Source: an uncultured bacterium
Lineage (GTDB): Bacteria; Cyanobacteriota; Vampirovibrionia; Gastranaerophilales; Gastranaerophilaceae
Reading direction: 5' to 3'
Length of the DNA: 50,177 nt
NCBI GenBank assembly: GCA_905215335.1
Contig: CAJMPQ010000013.1
Span: forward strand, 1-50,177
Position 1 is the first letter of the stretch. Every line of letters begins with the position of its first letter. The notes under the pieces are model-generated. The model had not been told where the DNA came from, did not search any database, and saw nothing but the letters and a program-made list of their open reading frames with translations. Both the position numbers and the translations under genes were made by a program. Positions 32,894 through 41,240 of this stretch are shown here, in pieces.

Positions 32894-33787
32894 CTATAAT
32901 ACTTTTGATTCTCCAAATACTTGTTTTTGAATTTCTAAGCCAGTTTTTGTTGTTGCCAAACCGGCTTGAGAACTTTCTTTTAATGTTGGAGACATTAAAG
33001 CTCCTGTTTGTTCCATTGCATCAATAACTTCATCAATCGGGATTTTTGACTCGACACCTGACAAAGCTAATTCAACTGCAGTTATAGCATGAATAGCCAA
33101 GAATGGATTTCTTTTAACACAAGGAACTTCAACCAATCCAGCTACAGGATCACAAGTAAGTCCTAACAAATTTTTAAGAGCCAAAGCTGAGGCATTTAAT
33201 ATTTGAGAAATAGTACCACCTCTCAATTGACAAATAGCAGCAGCACACATAGCGGAAGCTACCCCACATTCAGCTTGACACCCAGCAACTGCACCTGCAA
33301 GAGAGACCTTAGCTGAAATTATTCTACCAATTTCACCAGCTGTAATAAGTGCATTTAATTGCTCTCTTTCAGAATGGTTAAACTCTTGACTTACTGCAAT
33401 TAATCCGGCTGGCAAAATACCACAAGAACCAGCTGTCGGACAAGCTACAATTTTACCCATTCTTATATTTTCTTCACTTGTTGCTAGCGCATATTCTATA
33501 ACTTTTTCAAATAATGGACCCAACATAGCTCGTTGAGAATGAAATCTCTGTTGAACCTTATGACAATCTTGACCACACATTCCACTCATTGAAAGTTCTT
33601 TACTTGCCATTCCAGTTTGAATTGCATCTTTCATAGCGTACAAACTTCTATTAACGAAATTTCTAACTTGTTCAACGGAAATATCAGCTTCTTTCGCCAT
33701 ATTTTCCTGCGCTACTTCATAAATTTTCTTATTTTGAGATAAGCAAACTTCAAATAATTGTTCAAATGTATTTATACTAATATCCAT
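32894..33787 (-). CDS. sdaAA: L-serine dehydratase, iron-sulfur-dependent, alpha subunit
   Basis: Catalytic subunit of the two-subunit [4Fe-4S] serine deaminase, which turns L-serine into pyruvate and ammonia. 297 residues. Cysteine-containing motifs of the family are present: CPTAGSCGILPAG, GCQAECGVASAMCAAAIC and TCDPVAGLVEVPCVKRN, together supplying the cluster ligands. The enzyme is oxygen-labile, which fits an anaerobe. It follows sdaAB after a single base and is the last gene of the transcript. Confidence 0.95.
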   Translation of the reverse strand: MDISINTFEQLFEVCLSQNKKIYEVAQENMAKEADISVEQVRNFVNRSLYAMKDAIQTGMASKELSMSGMCGQDCHKVQQRFHSQRAMLGPLFEKVIEYALATSEENIRMGKIVACPTAGSCGILPAGLIAVSQEFNHSEREQLNALITAGEIGRIISAKVSLAGAVAGCQAECGVASAMCAAAICQLRGGTISQILNASALALKNLLGLTCDPVAGLVEVPCVKRNPFLAIHAITAVELALSGVESKIPIDEVIDAMEQTGALMSPTLKESSQAGLATTKTGLEIQKQVFGESKVL

Positions 33788-33788
33788 A

Positions 33789-34460
33789 CTAATTTTCCAA
33801 CTTTTCTACATAACTAACAAAATAAACTTCAGGAATTTTTTCTACTGATTCAACAACAGTTAAATCTAAATTACCATCAACACTAATTATCATAGAAGCT
33901 TCTTGACCTTTTGCACTTCTATCACAATTTAAAGAAGCAATATTAATATTTTTTGACTGAATAAGTGAGGTAACTTGAGATATCATACCTGGCTTATCTT
34001 TATACACAAGAATTAAAGTATTATATTTACCAGTAAGCTTGACATTAAAATCATTGATTTTTCTTATTGCGATTTCCCCTGCACCTACAGATTCCCCTGA
34101 AATTTTCATTGTATTTTTTTCGCCAATAAAAGTTATATCAACCGCATTTGGATGATATTTAAAATTATCAGCATAATCAAACTCGTAATCAATTGATTTA
34201 GCTAAATTTGAATTAAAAATATCCTTAATTCGTCTATCATCGACACAAAGACCTAAAACTCCTGCAAGTAGCCCCTTTTCTGTACCGTGTCCTTTACCTG
34301 TGTGGGCATAAGAATTGTACAATTTAAAAATTACCTTCTTGGGCGAGTTTTTATAAATATTTTTTGCCAAAAGCCCTAAACGAACAGCTCCAGCTGTATG
34401 TGAACTTGAAGGACCAACCATTACAGGTGAAATAATATCAAATAGAGTTGATTTTTTCAT
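33789..34460 (-). CDS. sdaAB: L-serine dehydratase, iron-sulfur-dependent, beta subunit
   Basis: Partner of the alpha subunit. 223 residues. The N-terminal SPVMVGPSSSHTAGAVRLG motif contains the serine-binding SSSHT of the family. A C-terminal ACT domain (LILVYKDKPGMISQVTSLI, about residues 147-223) probably senses serine. The alpha and beta halves are fused in enterobacterial SdaA and separate here, as in Gram-positive anaerobes. It lies one base after the small prepilin-like gene. Confidence 0.95.
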   Translation of the reverse strand: MKKSTLFDIISPVMVGPSSSHTAGAVRLGLLAKNIYKNSPKKVIFKLYNSYAHTGKGHGTEKGLLAGVLGLCVDDRRIKDIFNSNLAKSIDYEFDYADNFKYHPNAVDITFIGEKNTMKISGESVGAGEIAIRKINDFNVKLTGKYNTLILVYKDKPGMISQVTSLIQSKNINIASLNCDRSAKGQEASMIISVDGNLDLTVVESVEKIPEVYFVSYVEKLEN

Positions 34461-34461
34461 A

Positions 34462-34689
34462 CTAAATACCTTTATTCAAATTATCTTCAATTTGTTTTCT
34501 AATAGCCTTTGAGTTTTCTATATCTTGTATTTTTGAATCAATAAGTTCTTGCTGAGAATTAACCCTAGAATTATCATCAAAAGGATTCTTTCTACCATAC
34601 TGACTATGGAAAAAACTAAAATATATTACAATAATAACTACTAAAACAATTAAAAGTTCTAAAACTCCAAATGCTCTTCTCATAATCAT
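34462..34689 (-). CDS. Small membrane protein with prepilin-like N-terminus, 75 aa
   Basis: The N-terminus MIMRRAFGVLELLIVLVVIIVIYF matches the class III signal of type IV pilins and pseudopilins when aligned on the glutamate: two arginines, a cleavage position after A (normally G), F at +1 and E at +5, then a 17-residue hydrophobic helix. Only about 50 polar residues follow, much shorter than a pilin globular head. It may be a minor pseudopilin or simply a bitopic membrane protein whose sequence mimics the motif. The ATG overlaps the stop of the 102-aa membrane gene (ATGA), so the two are coupled. No pilus gene is in the window. Confidence 0.65.
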   Translation of the reverse strand: MIMRRAFGVLELLIVLVVIIVIYFSFFHSQYGRKNPFDDNSRVNSQQELIDSKIQDIENSKAIRKQIEDNLNKGI

Positions 34690-34994
34690 TTTAACCTATT
34701 TTTAGTAATAAATAACATAATAGCTTCATCAGAATCTGTTGGAGTTCTTAATGAGTCTTTATTTAACTTATAATCCTTTATTTGAGCTGCAACAAAAAAC
34801 CTGTTATAAAAAGATAATCCTATAAAAATAAGAATAGAAAATAAAGCAACACCTAACATTGCTAAAACAAATTTCACAGCAATAGTCTTTATTTCAGCTA
34901 AATGAGATGTATTTATCGCATAAGCAAAGTTAGTAGTGCAAAGAAGCACTACTAATATTGCATATGAAATATATTTTGCAAATCTATTCTTCAC
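34686..34994 (-). CDS. Hypothetical inner-membrane protein, 102 aa
   Basis: No family recognised. The first hydrophobic segment (about residues 8-26, YISYAILVVLLCTTNFAYA) looks like a cleavable signal or membrane anchor. A second segment at about 40-64 (AVKFVLAMLGVALFSILIFIGL) is a clear membrane helix. The C-terminal 38 residues are polar. The gene starts 11 bases before the RNase E/G stop and ends in an ATGA overlap with the prepilin-like gene. Three genes are thus interlocked. Proximity to RNase E suggests a membrane partner only by position. Confidence 0.7.
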   Translation of the reverse strand: MKNRFAKYISYAILVVLLCTTNFAYAINTSHLAEIKTIAVKFVLAMLGVALFSILIFIGLSFYNRFFVAAQIKDYKLNKDSLRTPTDSDEAIMLFITKNRLK

Positions 34995-36906
34995 TTACAG
35001 CCTCAGCTTTTTTAGATTTTTTGGAAGTTTTTGAAGCACCCCTATTTGGTCTACGAGTCTTCTTTTTAGGCTTTTCTTCCTTAGACTCTTCAGTTTCGGT
35101 CTCAGGAGCTTTTTCCGGAGCTACTTGTTCAACAATCTCAGCTGGAGCTGATGCAACTTCTTCTTTTGCTACAGCCTTCTCTGCTTCTTGAACAACAGTT
35201 TCTGCAGCTTTTTTAGCTTTTCTTTTTCTAGATTTACCTTTTATTTTAGGCTCAACAACAGGCTCTTCCGGTTGTATTGATTGTTCTGGTTGTTTAACTT
35301 CTTCAACTACAACTTCAGAAACTGGTTCAACATGTAATTCTTCACTTACTTGAACTTCTTTTTCCTCTGTAACCTGTTCTGTAGCTGGAATTTCAGCAAT
35401 ATCTTGTTGTTGTTTATTTTTATCAAATTTATTTTTTCTATTTTTATTTCTTTTATTATTCTCTTTTTTGATAACTTCTTCAACGGCAACAACTTCTGGC
35501 TCAGTTTCAATTACAACTTTTTGAGGTTGTTCTTGGATTTGCTCTTGAGGTTGAGGATTTTGTTGTTGATTATTTTTGTTGAATTTATTATTTTTCTTAA
35601 ATGCACCTGTAGGCAATTTCAATTTAGCAGCTTTAGCTCTATATTCACCTTCTGCAGTAGGAGTAGCGAAATTAAAATCAATCATTGAATAGCCACTACC
35701 CTGACAATGAGGACATTTTTTAGTAAAGATTTCTGACAAAGACTGACCTTGACGGTGACGTGTTAATTCAACAAGACCTAAGTCTGATAATTGACCAACT
35801 TGAGGTTTTGCTTTATCTGGTTCTAATGCGATTTCCAATTCTTCCATCATTGCCAACTTATCAGCTCTAGACATCATATCAATAAAGTCAACAATTACCA
35901 TACCACCAATGTTTCTAAGTCTTAATTGACGTGCAATTTCATGAACAGCTTCAATATTAGTTTTTAATATTGTTTCATCTTGAGTAGCTGAACTAATAAA
36001 TTTACCACTATTTACATCAATTACAGTAAGAGCTTCAGTTTGTTGAATGAATAAATAGCCACCTGAAGGCATATTAACTTTAACATTTAAAGCTGCTTTT
36101 ATTTCTTTGTGAATATCCATTGCAATCAATAAAGGTTCAGTACCTTTATATAAAGTTACTTGAATTCCTTTAGACATATGCCAATTTTGAAGAATTGATT
36201 GAACTCTATTTAATGCAAACGGAGTATCAACGATAATTTCTTTTACATCGTCGGTACAAGCCTCACGAATAACACGATATAATAAATCCTGATCTCTATA
36301 AATTAAACTTGGTGGATTTAAAGTTTCAGCTGATGTAATAATATTATTCCACTTTTCTAAAAGGATTTCTAAATCTTCTTGAATATCAGCTTCTGATTGA
36401 CCTTCAGCTTCGGTTCTAATGATAACACCAACACCTACAGGTTTAATCAAATTCACAATAGCCTTAAGTCTAGCTCTTTCTTTTGAATTTTCAATTTTTT
36501 TACTTACGCTAACACCAGGCTCATTTGGCATAAGAACTAAAAATCTTCCAGGTAAACTAATTTCAGTTGTTACACGAGGACCTTTATGACCTGTTGGTTC
36601 TTTTACAACTTGAACAACTAATTTTTGTTTTGGAGATAATTTTTCTTTTAAAGTACCTTTGCCCATAACATCTTGAGCGTGTAAAAAGCCCATCTTATCA
36701 GTACCAACATTCACAAAAGCCGCATCAATACTTGGTAAAATATTATCAACTGTTGCTAAATAAACATCACCAAGTAAAACTTCACCTCTGTGAATAAAGA
36801 AATCAGTAACTTTTTTGTTTTCTAAAACAGCTGCAATATTATCTCTTTCAGCTATTACAATCTTTTTCTCAACATTCTGATTAGAATTTCTGTTTCTGTC
36901 GTTCAT
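34984..36906 (-). CDS. rng: Ribonuclease E/G
   Basis: The central endoribonuclease of RNA decay and rRNA/tRNA maturation, 640 residues. The S1 RNA-binding domain includes GEVLLGDVYLATVDNILPSIDAAFVNVG (split here: GEVLLGDVYL at 41-50, DAAFVNVG at 61-68). Catalytic metal residues are D297 and N299 (VIDVNSGKF) and D340 (VIVDFIDM). The Zn-link CPHC is at 398-401. After about residue 430 the tail is low-complexity, rich in K, N, Q, E and P. It ends in a very basic KKKTRRPNRG stretch, a likely RNA-binding or partner-binding arm. AAGGA precedes the start by seven bases. It follows the radical SAM gene by 13 bases, a pairing I recall from other bacteria. Confidence 0.95.
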   Translation of the reverse strand: MNDRNRNSNQNVEKKIVIAERDNIAAVLENKKVTDFFIHRGEVLLGDVYLATVDNILPSIDAAFVNVGTDKMGFLHAQDVMGKGTLKEKLSPKQKLVVQVVKEPTGHKGPRVTTEISLPGRFLVLMPNEPGVSVSKKIENSKERARLKAIVNLIKPVGVGVIIRTEAEGQSEADIQEDLEILLEKWNNIITSAETLNPPSLIYRDQDLLYRVIREACTDDVKEIIVDTPFALNRVQSILQNWHMSKGIQVTLYKGTEPLLIAMDIHKEIKAALNVKVNMPSGGYLFIQQTEALTVIDVNSGKFISSATQDETILKTNIEAVHEIARQLRLRNIGGMVIVDFIDMMSRADKLAMMEELEIALEPDKAKPQVGQLSDLGLVELTRHRQGQSLSEIFTKKCPHCQGSGYSMIDFNFATPTAEGEYRAKAAKLKLPTGAFKKNNKFNKNNQQQNPQPQEQIQEQPQKVVIETEPEVVAVEEVIKKENNKRNKNRKNKFDKNKQQQDIAEIPATEQVTEEKEVQVSEELHVEPVSEVVVEEVKQPEQSIQPEEPVVEPKIKGKSRKRKAKKAAETVVQEAEKAVAKEEVASAPAEIVEQVAPEKAPETETEESKEEKPKKKTRRPNRGASKTSKKSKKAEAVSEE

Positions 36907-36919
36907 ACAAAATCCTTTA

Positions 36920-39445
36920 CTACAATTCGTGCAATGTTTCTGACAAAAACTTCACCCTTGTAATATCAAAAATTACATCCGGAGCTATTATATTCATCAA
37001 CATATCAGCCCGCAAAGGTGGAATTTCAGAACCTTGCCCTGTCTTTAACACTATAAATAAACAATCCTTCTCAAATCGATATGAACCAATTGAGGTTTTT
37101 ATGTTTACTGTTTTTACTAAACCTTTTTTGTTTTTCTTCTCGACTAAAATCTCATCAGAAGATAAAACTTTTTCTGTATTATATACTAATTTTTCAAAAT
37201 CGTAAAGAGTAGGATCAAATATTTTAACTTTATATTCAGCCCAACAAGCAGTTTGATCAATTGAAGGAGCATTTCTATCAATTTTATTTACAGAAATAAC
37301 TTCTGACTCTTTGGGTAAAACTCTTTGAAGTTCTGACTTGACAAAATCTGTGTCTACATTTTCCCACAACTCAATATCTACAAGTTCAGTTGTACTCTCA
37401 CAGAATAAAGGTAACGCAACACCCATTGAAATTTTCATTGTTGGATTATACCCATATGAAAATGCAACTTTTAAATCTGATCTTGTAATTGATTTAAAGA
37501 ATGTATTCTGCCAATCCAAATGTGAAAAATATTTTAAAATGCCTGTCTTTGTTAATTTAATTCTATATCTAAATACTTCTTTAACCTCTTTTGGACACAA
37601 AGAAGGATCTACAGGTTCTTGTTTTAAAATTTGTTGTCCTGCTTCACTTGCAACAAAAGGCTTATCCATAACCTTATGCATACCAAAATTCTTACAAACA
37701 CCGCAGTCAACACATTTTTGTTGGCAAGTTGGAACTACGTGCACAGAATCTTGCGTAACCGAATAAGCTTTCTTGTATTCATCAATAAACCAATCTTTAT
37801 CAATTCCAATATCTATGAATTCCCAAGGTAAAACATCATTTATAGAATATTGAGTTTGAGCTAATTCGTTTAAGTTAATACCTAATTCTTCAGCAGTTTC
37901 AAACCATACATTCTTATTAAAATATTCACCCCAAGCATCAAGATAACAACCCTTCTTATATAAAGCTTCAACATATTTACATAAAGAATCATCACCTCGA
38001 GTCAAAACAGCTTCTAACAATGAAACAAATTTTTCGTGGTAATTAATTTTAACACCTTTGATATGTGAAACTTGTTCCATTAAATAATGAATATGTTCTG
38101 TTACTGTATCTAAATCCATTTGAGGACACCATTGGAAAGGAGTAAATGGTTTTGGAACAAATATAGATAAAGTACAAGTTAAATCTAGTGAATGTTTTAG
38201 ACCTTTTTCCTTCTTCAACAACCTTGAACGATATCTTATTCGTCTAAACAATTCAGCCATTTCGTCCATATCTTCTAAAGTTTCAGTAGGCAAACCACAA
38301 ATAAAATACAACTTAACTCTAGACCAACCATTTTCATACAATGTCAAAATGGCGTTCATTATTTGTTCTTCAGTAATATTTTTCTTAATAACATCTCTTA
38401 AACGTTGACTGCCAGCTTCTGGAGCTAATGTCATTGTTGATTTTCTTACACTTTGAACTAAATTAGCCAATTCTAAGTTAAATCCATCAATTCTTTGACT
38501 AGGCAATGAAACTGAAATCTTCTTATCATTAAAATCTACAGATAATTCTTTAATAACTTCATTTATATTTGCATAATCATTTGAAGACAATGAAAGAAGA
38601 GAATACTCATCATAACCAGTATTTTTAACTAATTCTTTGGTTATCTTAATAATATCTTCTGCACTTCTTTCTCTAATAGGCAATGTTACGTGTCCCGGCT
38701 GACAAAAACGACACATTCTGCCACAACCACGACGGATTTCAACTACTGCCCTATCCTGAATTGAAGAAGAAAATGGTATTGGATAAGATTTTAATGCTGT
38801 ATCATAAGTTAATTGAGCAATACGTTTTTTAACTTTTCCACCTACAGATTTTGACCATCTACCGGAATTTTCACCTTCACACAAACGTTTAATACGTTCA
38901 GTTCTTGGCATTCCTTTTGTTTCTTCTAAAATTTTACAAACTTCTAATATTGAATCTTCACCATCACCAATCATAAATACATCAATAAAATCAGCCACAG
39001 GCAAAGGATTATAAGCACAAGGACCACCTGCTATAATAATAGGATGTTCGTCTGTCCTTTCAGAGTTTTTATAAGGTATATCCGCCATTTCTAACATTTT
39101 TAAAATAGTTGGATATGCCATTTCATACTGTAAAGAAAAGCCAACAGCATCAAATTCTTTTAATTCTCTTTTAGATTCCAAGCAATAAAGTGGGTAAGGT
39201 TTAAAATCAGGCTCAGGTGCATACACCCTATCACACATATAGTCTGGTTCACGATTGATAAGTTCATATAAAACGCGAACACCTAAATTTGAAATTCCTA
39301 TCTCATACTTATCAGGAAAAGCAAGCGCAAATCTAACTTTTGCAGAGTCAAAATCTTTATTATGGGATAAATACTCGCCTCCTACGTACTGATAAGGCTT
39401 AAAACACTTGAATAAACTTTCATGATATTTCTTAAAAAAACACAT
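36920..39445 (-). CDS. B12-binding-like radical SAM protein fused to DUF2344 domain (TIGR03960/TIGR03936 type)
   Basis: 841 residues. The N-terminal part (YVGGEYLSH, FALAFPDKYEIGISNLG, IAGGPCAYNP, FMIGDGED) is a cobalamin-binding-like domain. The radical SAM cluster motif is CGRMCRFCQPG, with IRRGCG before it. TMTLAPEAGSQRLRDVI and YFICGLPTET are further radical SAM landmarks. After about residue 600 a CxxxCVDCGVC cluster-like motif is followed by a separate domain (YRIKLTKTGILKYFSHLD...) of the DUF2344 type. The reaction is unknown; the family often sits beside RNase E/G, as here. Its substrate may be RNA or protein, but that is inference from the neighbour. Confidence 0.9.
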   Translation of the reverse strand: MCFFKKYHESLFKCFKPYQYVGGEYLSHNKDFDSAKVRFALAFPDKYEIGISNLGVRVLYELINREPDYMCDRVYAPEPDFKPYPLYCLESKRELKEFDAVGFSLQYEMAYPTILKMLEMADIPYKNSERTDEHPIIIAGGPCAYNPLPVADFIDVFMIGDGEDSILEVCKILEETKGMPRTERIKRLCEGENSGRWSKSVGGKVKKRIAQLTYDTALKSYPIPFSSSIQDRAVVEIRRGCGRMCRFCQPGHVTLPIRERSAEDIIKITKELVKNTGYDEYSLLSLSSNDYANINEVIKELSVDFNDKKISVSLPSQRIDGFNLELANLVQSVRKSTMTLAPEAGSQRLRDVIKKNITEEQIMNAILTLYENGWSRVKLYFICGLPTETLEDMDEMAELFRRIRYRSRLLKKEKGLKHSLDLTCTLSIFVPKPFTPFQWCPQMDLDTVTEHIHYLMEQVSHIKGVKINYHEKFVSLLEAVLTRGDDSLCKYVEALYKKGCYLDAWGEYFNKNVWFETAEELGINLNELAQTQYSINDVLPWEFIDIGIDKDWFIDEYKKAYSVTQDSVHVVPTCQQKCVDCGVCKNFGMHKVMDKPFVASEAGQQILKQEPVDPSLCPKEVKEVFRYRIKLTKTGILKYFSHLDWQNTFFKSITRSDLKVAFSYGYNPTMKISMGVALPLFCESTTELVDIELWENVDTDFVKSELQRVLPKESEVISVNKIDRNAPSIDQTACWAEYKVKIFDPTLYDFEKLVYNTEKVLSSDEILVEKKNKKGLVKTVNIKTSIGSYRFEKDCLFIVLKTGQGSEIPPLRADMLMNIIAPDVIFDITRVKFLSETLHEL

Positions 39446-39460
39446 CTTTCTCTATCTCTT

Positions 39461-39808
39461 TCAGGCTAAGTCATCCGGGAAATATTTATCTATTTCGATA
39501 ATTGTTCCATCGAGGGTATTTTCATCAAACGATTTCATAAACTTAAATAAATCATCATTCGGTACATCATAAGAATACAAAACAACTTCATCATTCATTT
39601 CTCGCATTACAGTAACCATATAATGACATTTTGCACGATACTTCAATAAATGTTCTTTATTAAATTTATTACCGTTTGTATCCTTTGTTATTTTAACATA
39701 ATTAAATCCGGCATAATACTTTATCTTATTTCGGACTTCAGGTGTTATACGGTTATTATTGTGATTTGAAAATAAATTTATTACATTTTTATTTAACTCA
39801 TCAGACAC
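39461..39808 (-). CDS. Hypothetical protein, 115 aa
   Basis: No family recognised. It starts at GTG (39806-39808), with AGGAGGGG seven bases upstream, a strong site that settles the start. The protein is polar, alpha/beta in character (VKITKDTNGNKFNKEHLLKY; YMVTVMREMNDEVVLYSYDV), with no signal or membrane segment. The C-terminus is acidic (IDKYFPDDLA). It lies 15 bases upstream of the radical SAM gene and is probably in the same transcript. Confidence 0.72.
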   Translation of the reverse strand: MSDELNKNVINLFSNHNNNRITPEVRNKIKYYAGFNYVKITKDTNGNKFNKEHLLKYRAKCHYMVTVMREMNDEVVLYSYDVPNDDLFKFMKSFDENTLDGTIIEIDKYFPDDLA

Positions 39809-39861
39809 AAAAATCCCCTCCTACATCTATTAAACAATAGAAAATAGAAAATGTCTAAATG

Positions 39862-40161
39862 TTAAGCTGAAATTTCTTTTAAAAATTTAATAACTTTTAA
39901 CGCAGTTTCCCTTCTAACTTCAACCGGTGAAAGTCTTAAATATTCGATAGCATGAGAAACCTTAACATTTTTATCATACCATCTGCGCATAATATAATTA
40001 TACTGATCTTCAAGACTCAATTCTTCAAGTTCAACATCCTTCAATAAGTCAATTATATAATCTGCACAGCGAACTTGAATTTCTTCAGAAGCATGTTCCA
40101 AATCATTAATTGCCTTACTTACAACGGAATCCGCATCATACCATCTTTTAAACATTTTCAT
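39862..40161 (-). CDS. Hypothetical protein with two RWYD repeats, 99 aa
   Basis: No family recognised. The protein is two copies of a roughly 38-residue helical unit. Residues 6-43 begin RWYDADSVVSKAINDLEHAS and residues 60-97 begin RWYDKNVKVSHAIEYLRLSP. They share 14 identical positions with no gap. The linker (44-59) is acidic. The repeat pattern RWYD..x-VS-x-AI-x2-L ... A-x2-(I/V)-I-x-(F/L)-LK suggests paired helices, perhaps a small protein-interaction domain. GAGGG precedes the ATG by about nine bases. It is the first gene of the long minus-strand run to sdaAA, 53 bases before the 115-aa gene. Confidence 0.72.
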   Translation of the reverse strand: MKMFKRWYDADSVVSKAINDLEHASEEIQVRCADYIIDLLKDVELEELSLEDQYNYIMRRWYDKNVKVSHAIEYLRLSPVEVRRETALKVIKFLKEISA

Positions 40162-40217
40162 AATTCATACCCTCTTATTGTTAAGAATATTAAACCAAAT
40201 TTTTACAAAAAAGTAAA

Positions 40218-40246
40218 TTGTTTTCCTAAAAAATACTTTATATAAA
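40218..40246 (+). promoter_or_regulatory. Putative promoter of the 106-aa gene
   Basis: TTGTTT (40218-40223), a 17-bp spacer and TATAAA (40241-40246). Both boxes are only moderate matches. Confidence 0.4.
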
Positions 40247-40254
40247 TATAAGGT

Positions 40255-40278
40255 AAAAGGTTATTTAAAAGGTTATTT
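40255..40278 (+). repeat. Perfect 12-bp tandem repeat duplicating the ribosome-binding site
   Basis: AAAAGGTTATTT occurs twice back to back (40255-40266 and 40267-40278), and the ATG follows the second copy directly. Each copy contains AAAGG at a distance usable for ribosome binding, so the gene has two potential sites. Confidence 0.8.
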
Positions 40279-40599
40279 ATGTTTGATAGCAGCAGTTATA
40301 ACTTATCCAATCCTGCAATGACAGAAGATATTGGCGTAAACAATTTAAATCGTATGTTACCAATGGCTCCTGCAACATTTGCTGGTGGTACTTATTTCCA
40401 AGGAATAACCGGTACTAAAATTAACGGAAGATTAACAAACGATATCTATCAACCTAGTAGAAAAGAACGTGACAAAGCTATGTTTAAAAAAATTCTAGCA
40501 GGTGCTGGAATACTTACAGCTGCAGTTCTTTGCTATAAAGGTGGTAAGAAAATCGTACATTTCATAAAAAATTTATTTAATAAAGCAAAAACTAATTAA
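40279..40599 (+). CDS. Hypothetical membrane protein, 106 aa
   Basis: No family recognised. The first 70 residues are polar and rich in N, S, T and G (PATFAGGTYFQGITGTKING). A hydrophobic segment at about 76-92 (ILAGAGILTAAVLCYKGG) is followed by a basic tail (KKIVHFIKNLFNKAKTN), giving a likely N-out/C-in or membrane-associated protein. The start is set by the tandem ribosome-binding repeat. It is monocistronic, with a GAAA-tetraloop terminator downstream. The leader resembles that of the 144-aa protein at 6467. Confidence 0.72.
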   Translation: MFDSSSYNLSNPAMTEDIGVNNLNRMLPMAPATFAGGTYFQGITGTKINGRLTNDIYQPSRKERDKAMFKKILAGAGILTAAVLCYKGGKKIVHFIKNLFNKAKTN

Positions 40600-40638
40600 T
40601 AAATTCCCTGTAATAGTAAAAGATAGTGTGTAGATTTG

Positions 40639-40664
40639 GTAGGATTGAAAAATCCTACTTTTTT
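40639..40664 (+). terminator. Intrinsic terminator with GAAA tetraloop
   Basis: GTAGGATT (40639-40646) pairs with AATCCTAC (40651-40658) around a GAAA loop, followed by six Ts. Confidence 0.9.
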
Positions 40665-40713
40665 ATGTTATATATAAATATTATTTGCGCATCACATAAG
40701 AAGGAGTAAATTT

Positions 40714-41214
40714 ATGGCAAAAGATTGCAGTTTCGATATCGTTTCTGAATACGATAAACAAGAATTAGTAAACGCTATTGATCAAGTTAAAAGAGAGTTA
40801 TCAACAAGATTTGACCTAAAAGATTCAAATTCTCAAGTTGAACTTGACGCAGATAAATCTGTAACAATTACAACAAATGACGAAATGAAATTAAAAAATA
40901 TTGTTGATATTTTACAATCAAAACTTGTAAAAAGAAATTTGAGCCTTAAAATCCTTGATCCTCAAGGTGTAGAAAACGCTCTTGGCGGTAACGTGCGCCA
41001 AATATTTAATCTTAAAAAAGGTTTAACTCAAGAATTAGCTAAAAAAATCGTAGCAGATATCAAAGCTACTAAATTAAAAGTTCAAGCTTCAATTCAAGGA
41101 GAACAAGTTAGAGTTAGCGGCAAAGATAAAGATGATTTGCAAGCTGTAATCCAAGAATTACGCAAAAACGAAGACAAATATGATTGTCCGCTACAATTCA
41201 CAAATTATAGATAA
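40714..41214 (+). CDS. yajQ: YajQ family cyclic-di-GMP/nucleotide-binding protein
   Basis: 166 residues, full length. The start DCSFDIVSEYDKQELVNAIDQVKRE, split as DCSFDIVSE (4-12) and ELVNAIDQ (17-24), and the later GLTQELAKKIVADIKATKLKV (split: GLTQELAKKI, KLKVQASIQGEQVRVSGK) are signatures of the DUF520/YajQ fold, two RNA-recognition-like ferredoxin folds. Some members bind cyclic di-GMP and modulate transcription. Whether this one does is unknown. GGAG sits correctly before the ATG. A cyclase of another type (adenylate) lies convergent next door. Confidence 0.93.
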   Translation: MAKDCSFDIVSEYDKQELVNAIDQVKRELSTRFDLKDSNSQVELDADKSVTITTNDEMKLKNIVDILQSKLVKRNLSLKILDPQGVENALGGNVRQIFNLKKGLTQELAKKIVADIKATKLKVQASIQGEQVRVSGKDKDDLQAVIQELRKNEDKYDCPLQFTNYR

Positions 41215-41240
41215 AAAAAGAGGCCTAAAGCCTCTTTTTA
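41213..41240. terminator. Bidirectional terminator between yajQ and the cyclase gene
   Basis: AAAAAGAGGC (41215-41224) pairs with GCCTCTTTTT (41230-41239) around CTAAA. The cyclase stop codon (41238-41240) lies inside the stem, the same arrangement as at 6920-6952. Confidence 0.88.

Noticed and set aside
35350..35688. Long open frames on the plus strand opposite the RNase E/G tail (also 34958-35191)
   Set aside because: They mirror the low-complexity K/N/E-coding tail of rng, give phenylalanine/leucine-rich nonsense, and lack ribosome-binding sites.
37338..37766. 142-codon plus-strand frame inside the radical SAM gene
   Set aside because: Antisense to conserved radical SAM and DUF2344 sequence; no ribosome-binding site or promoter.
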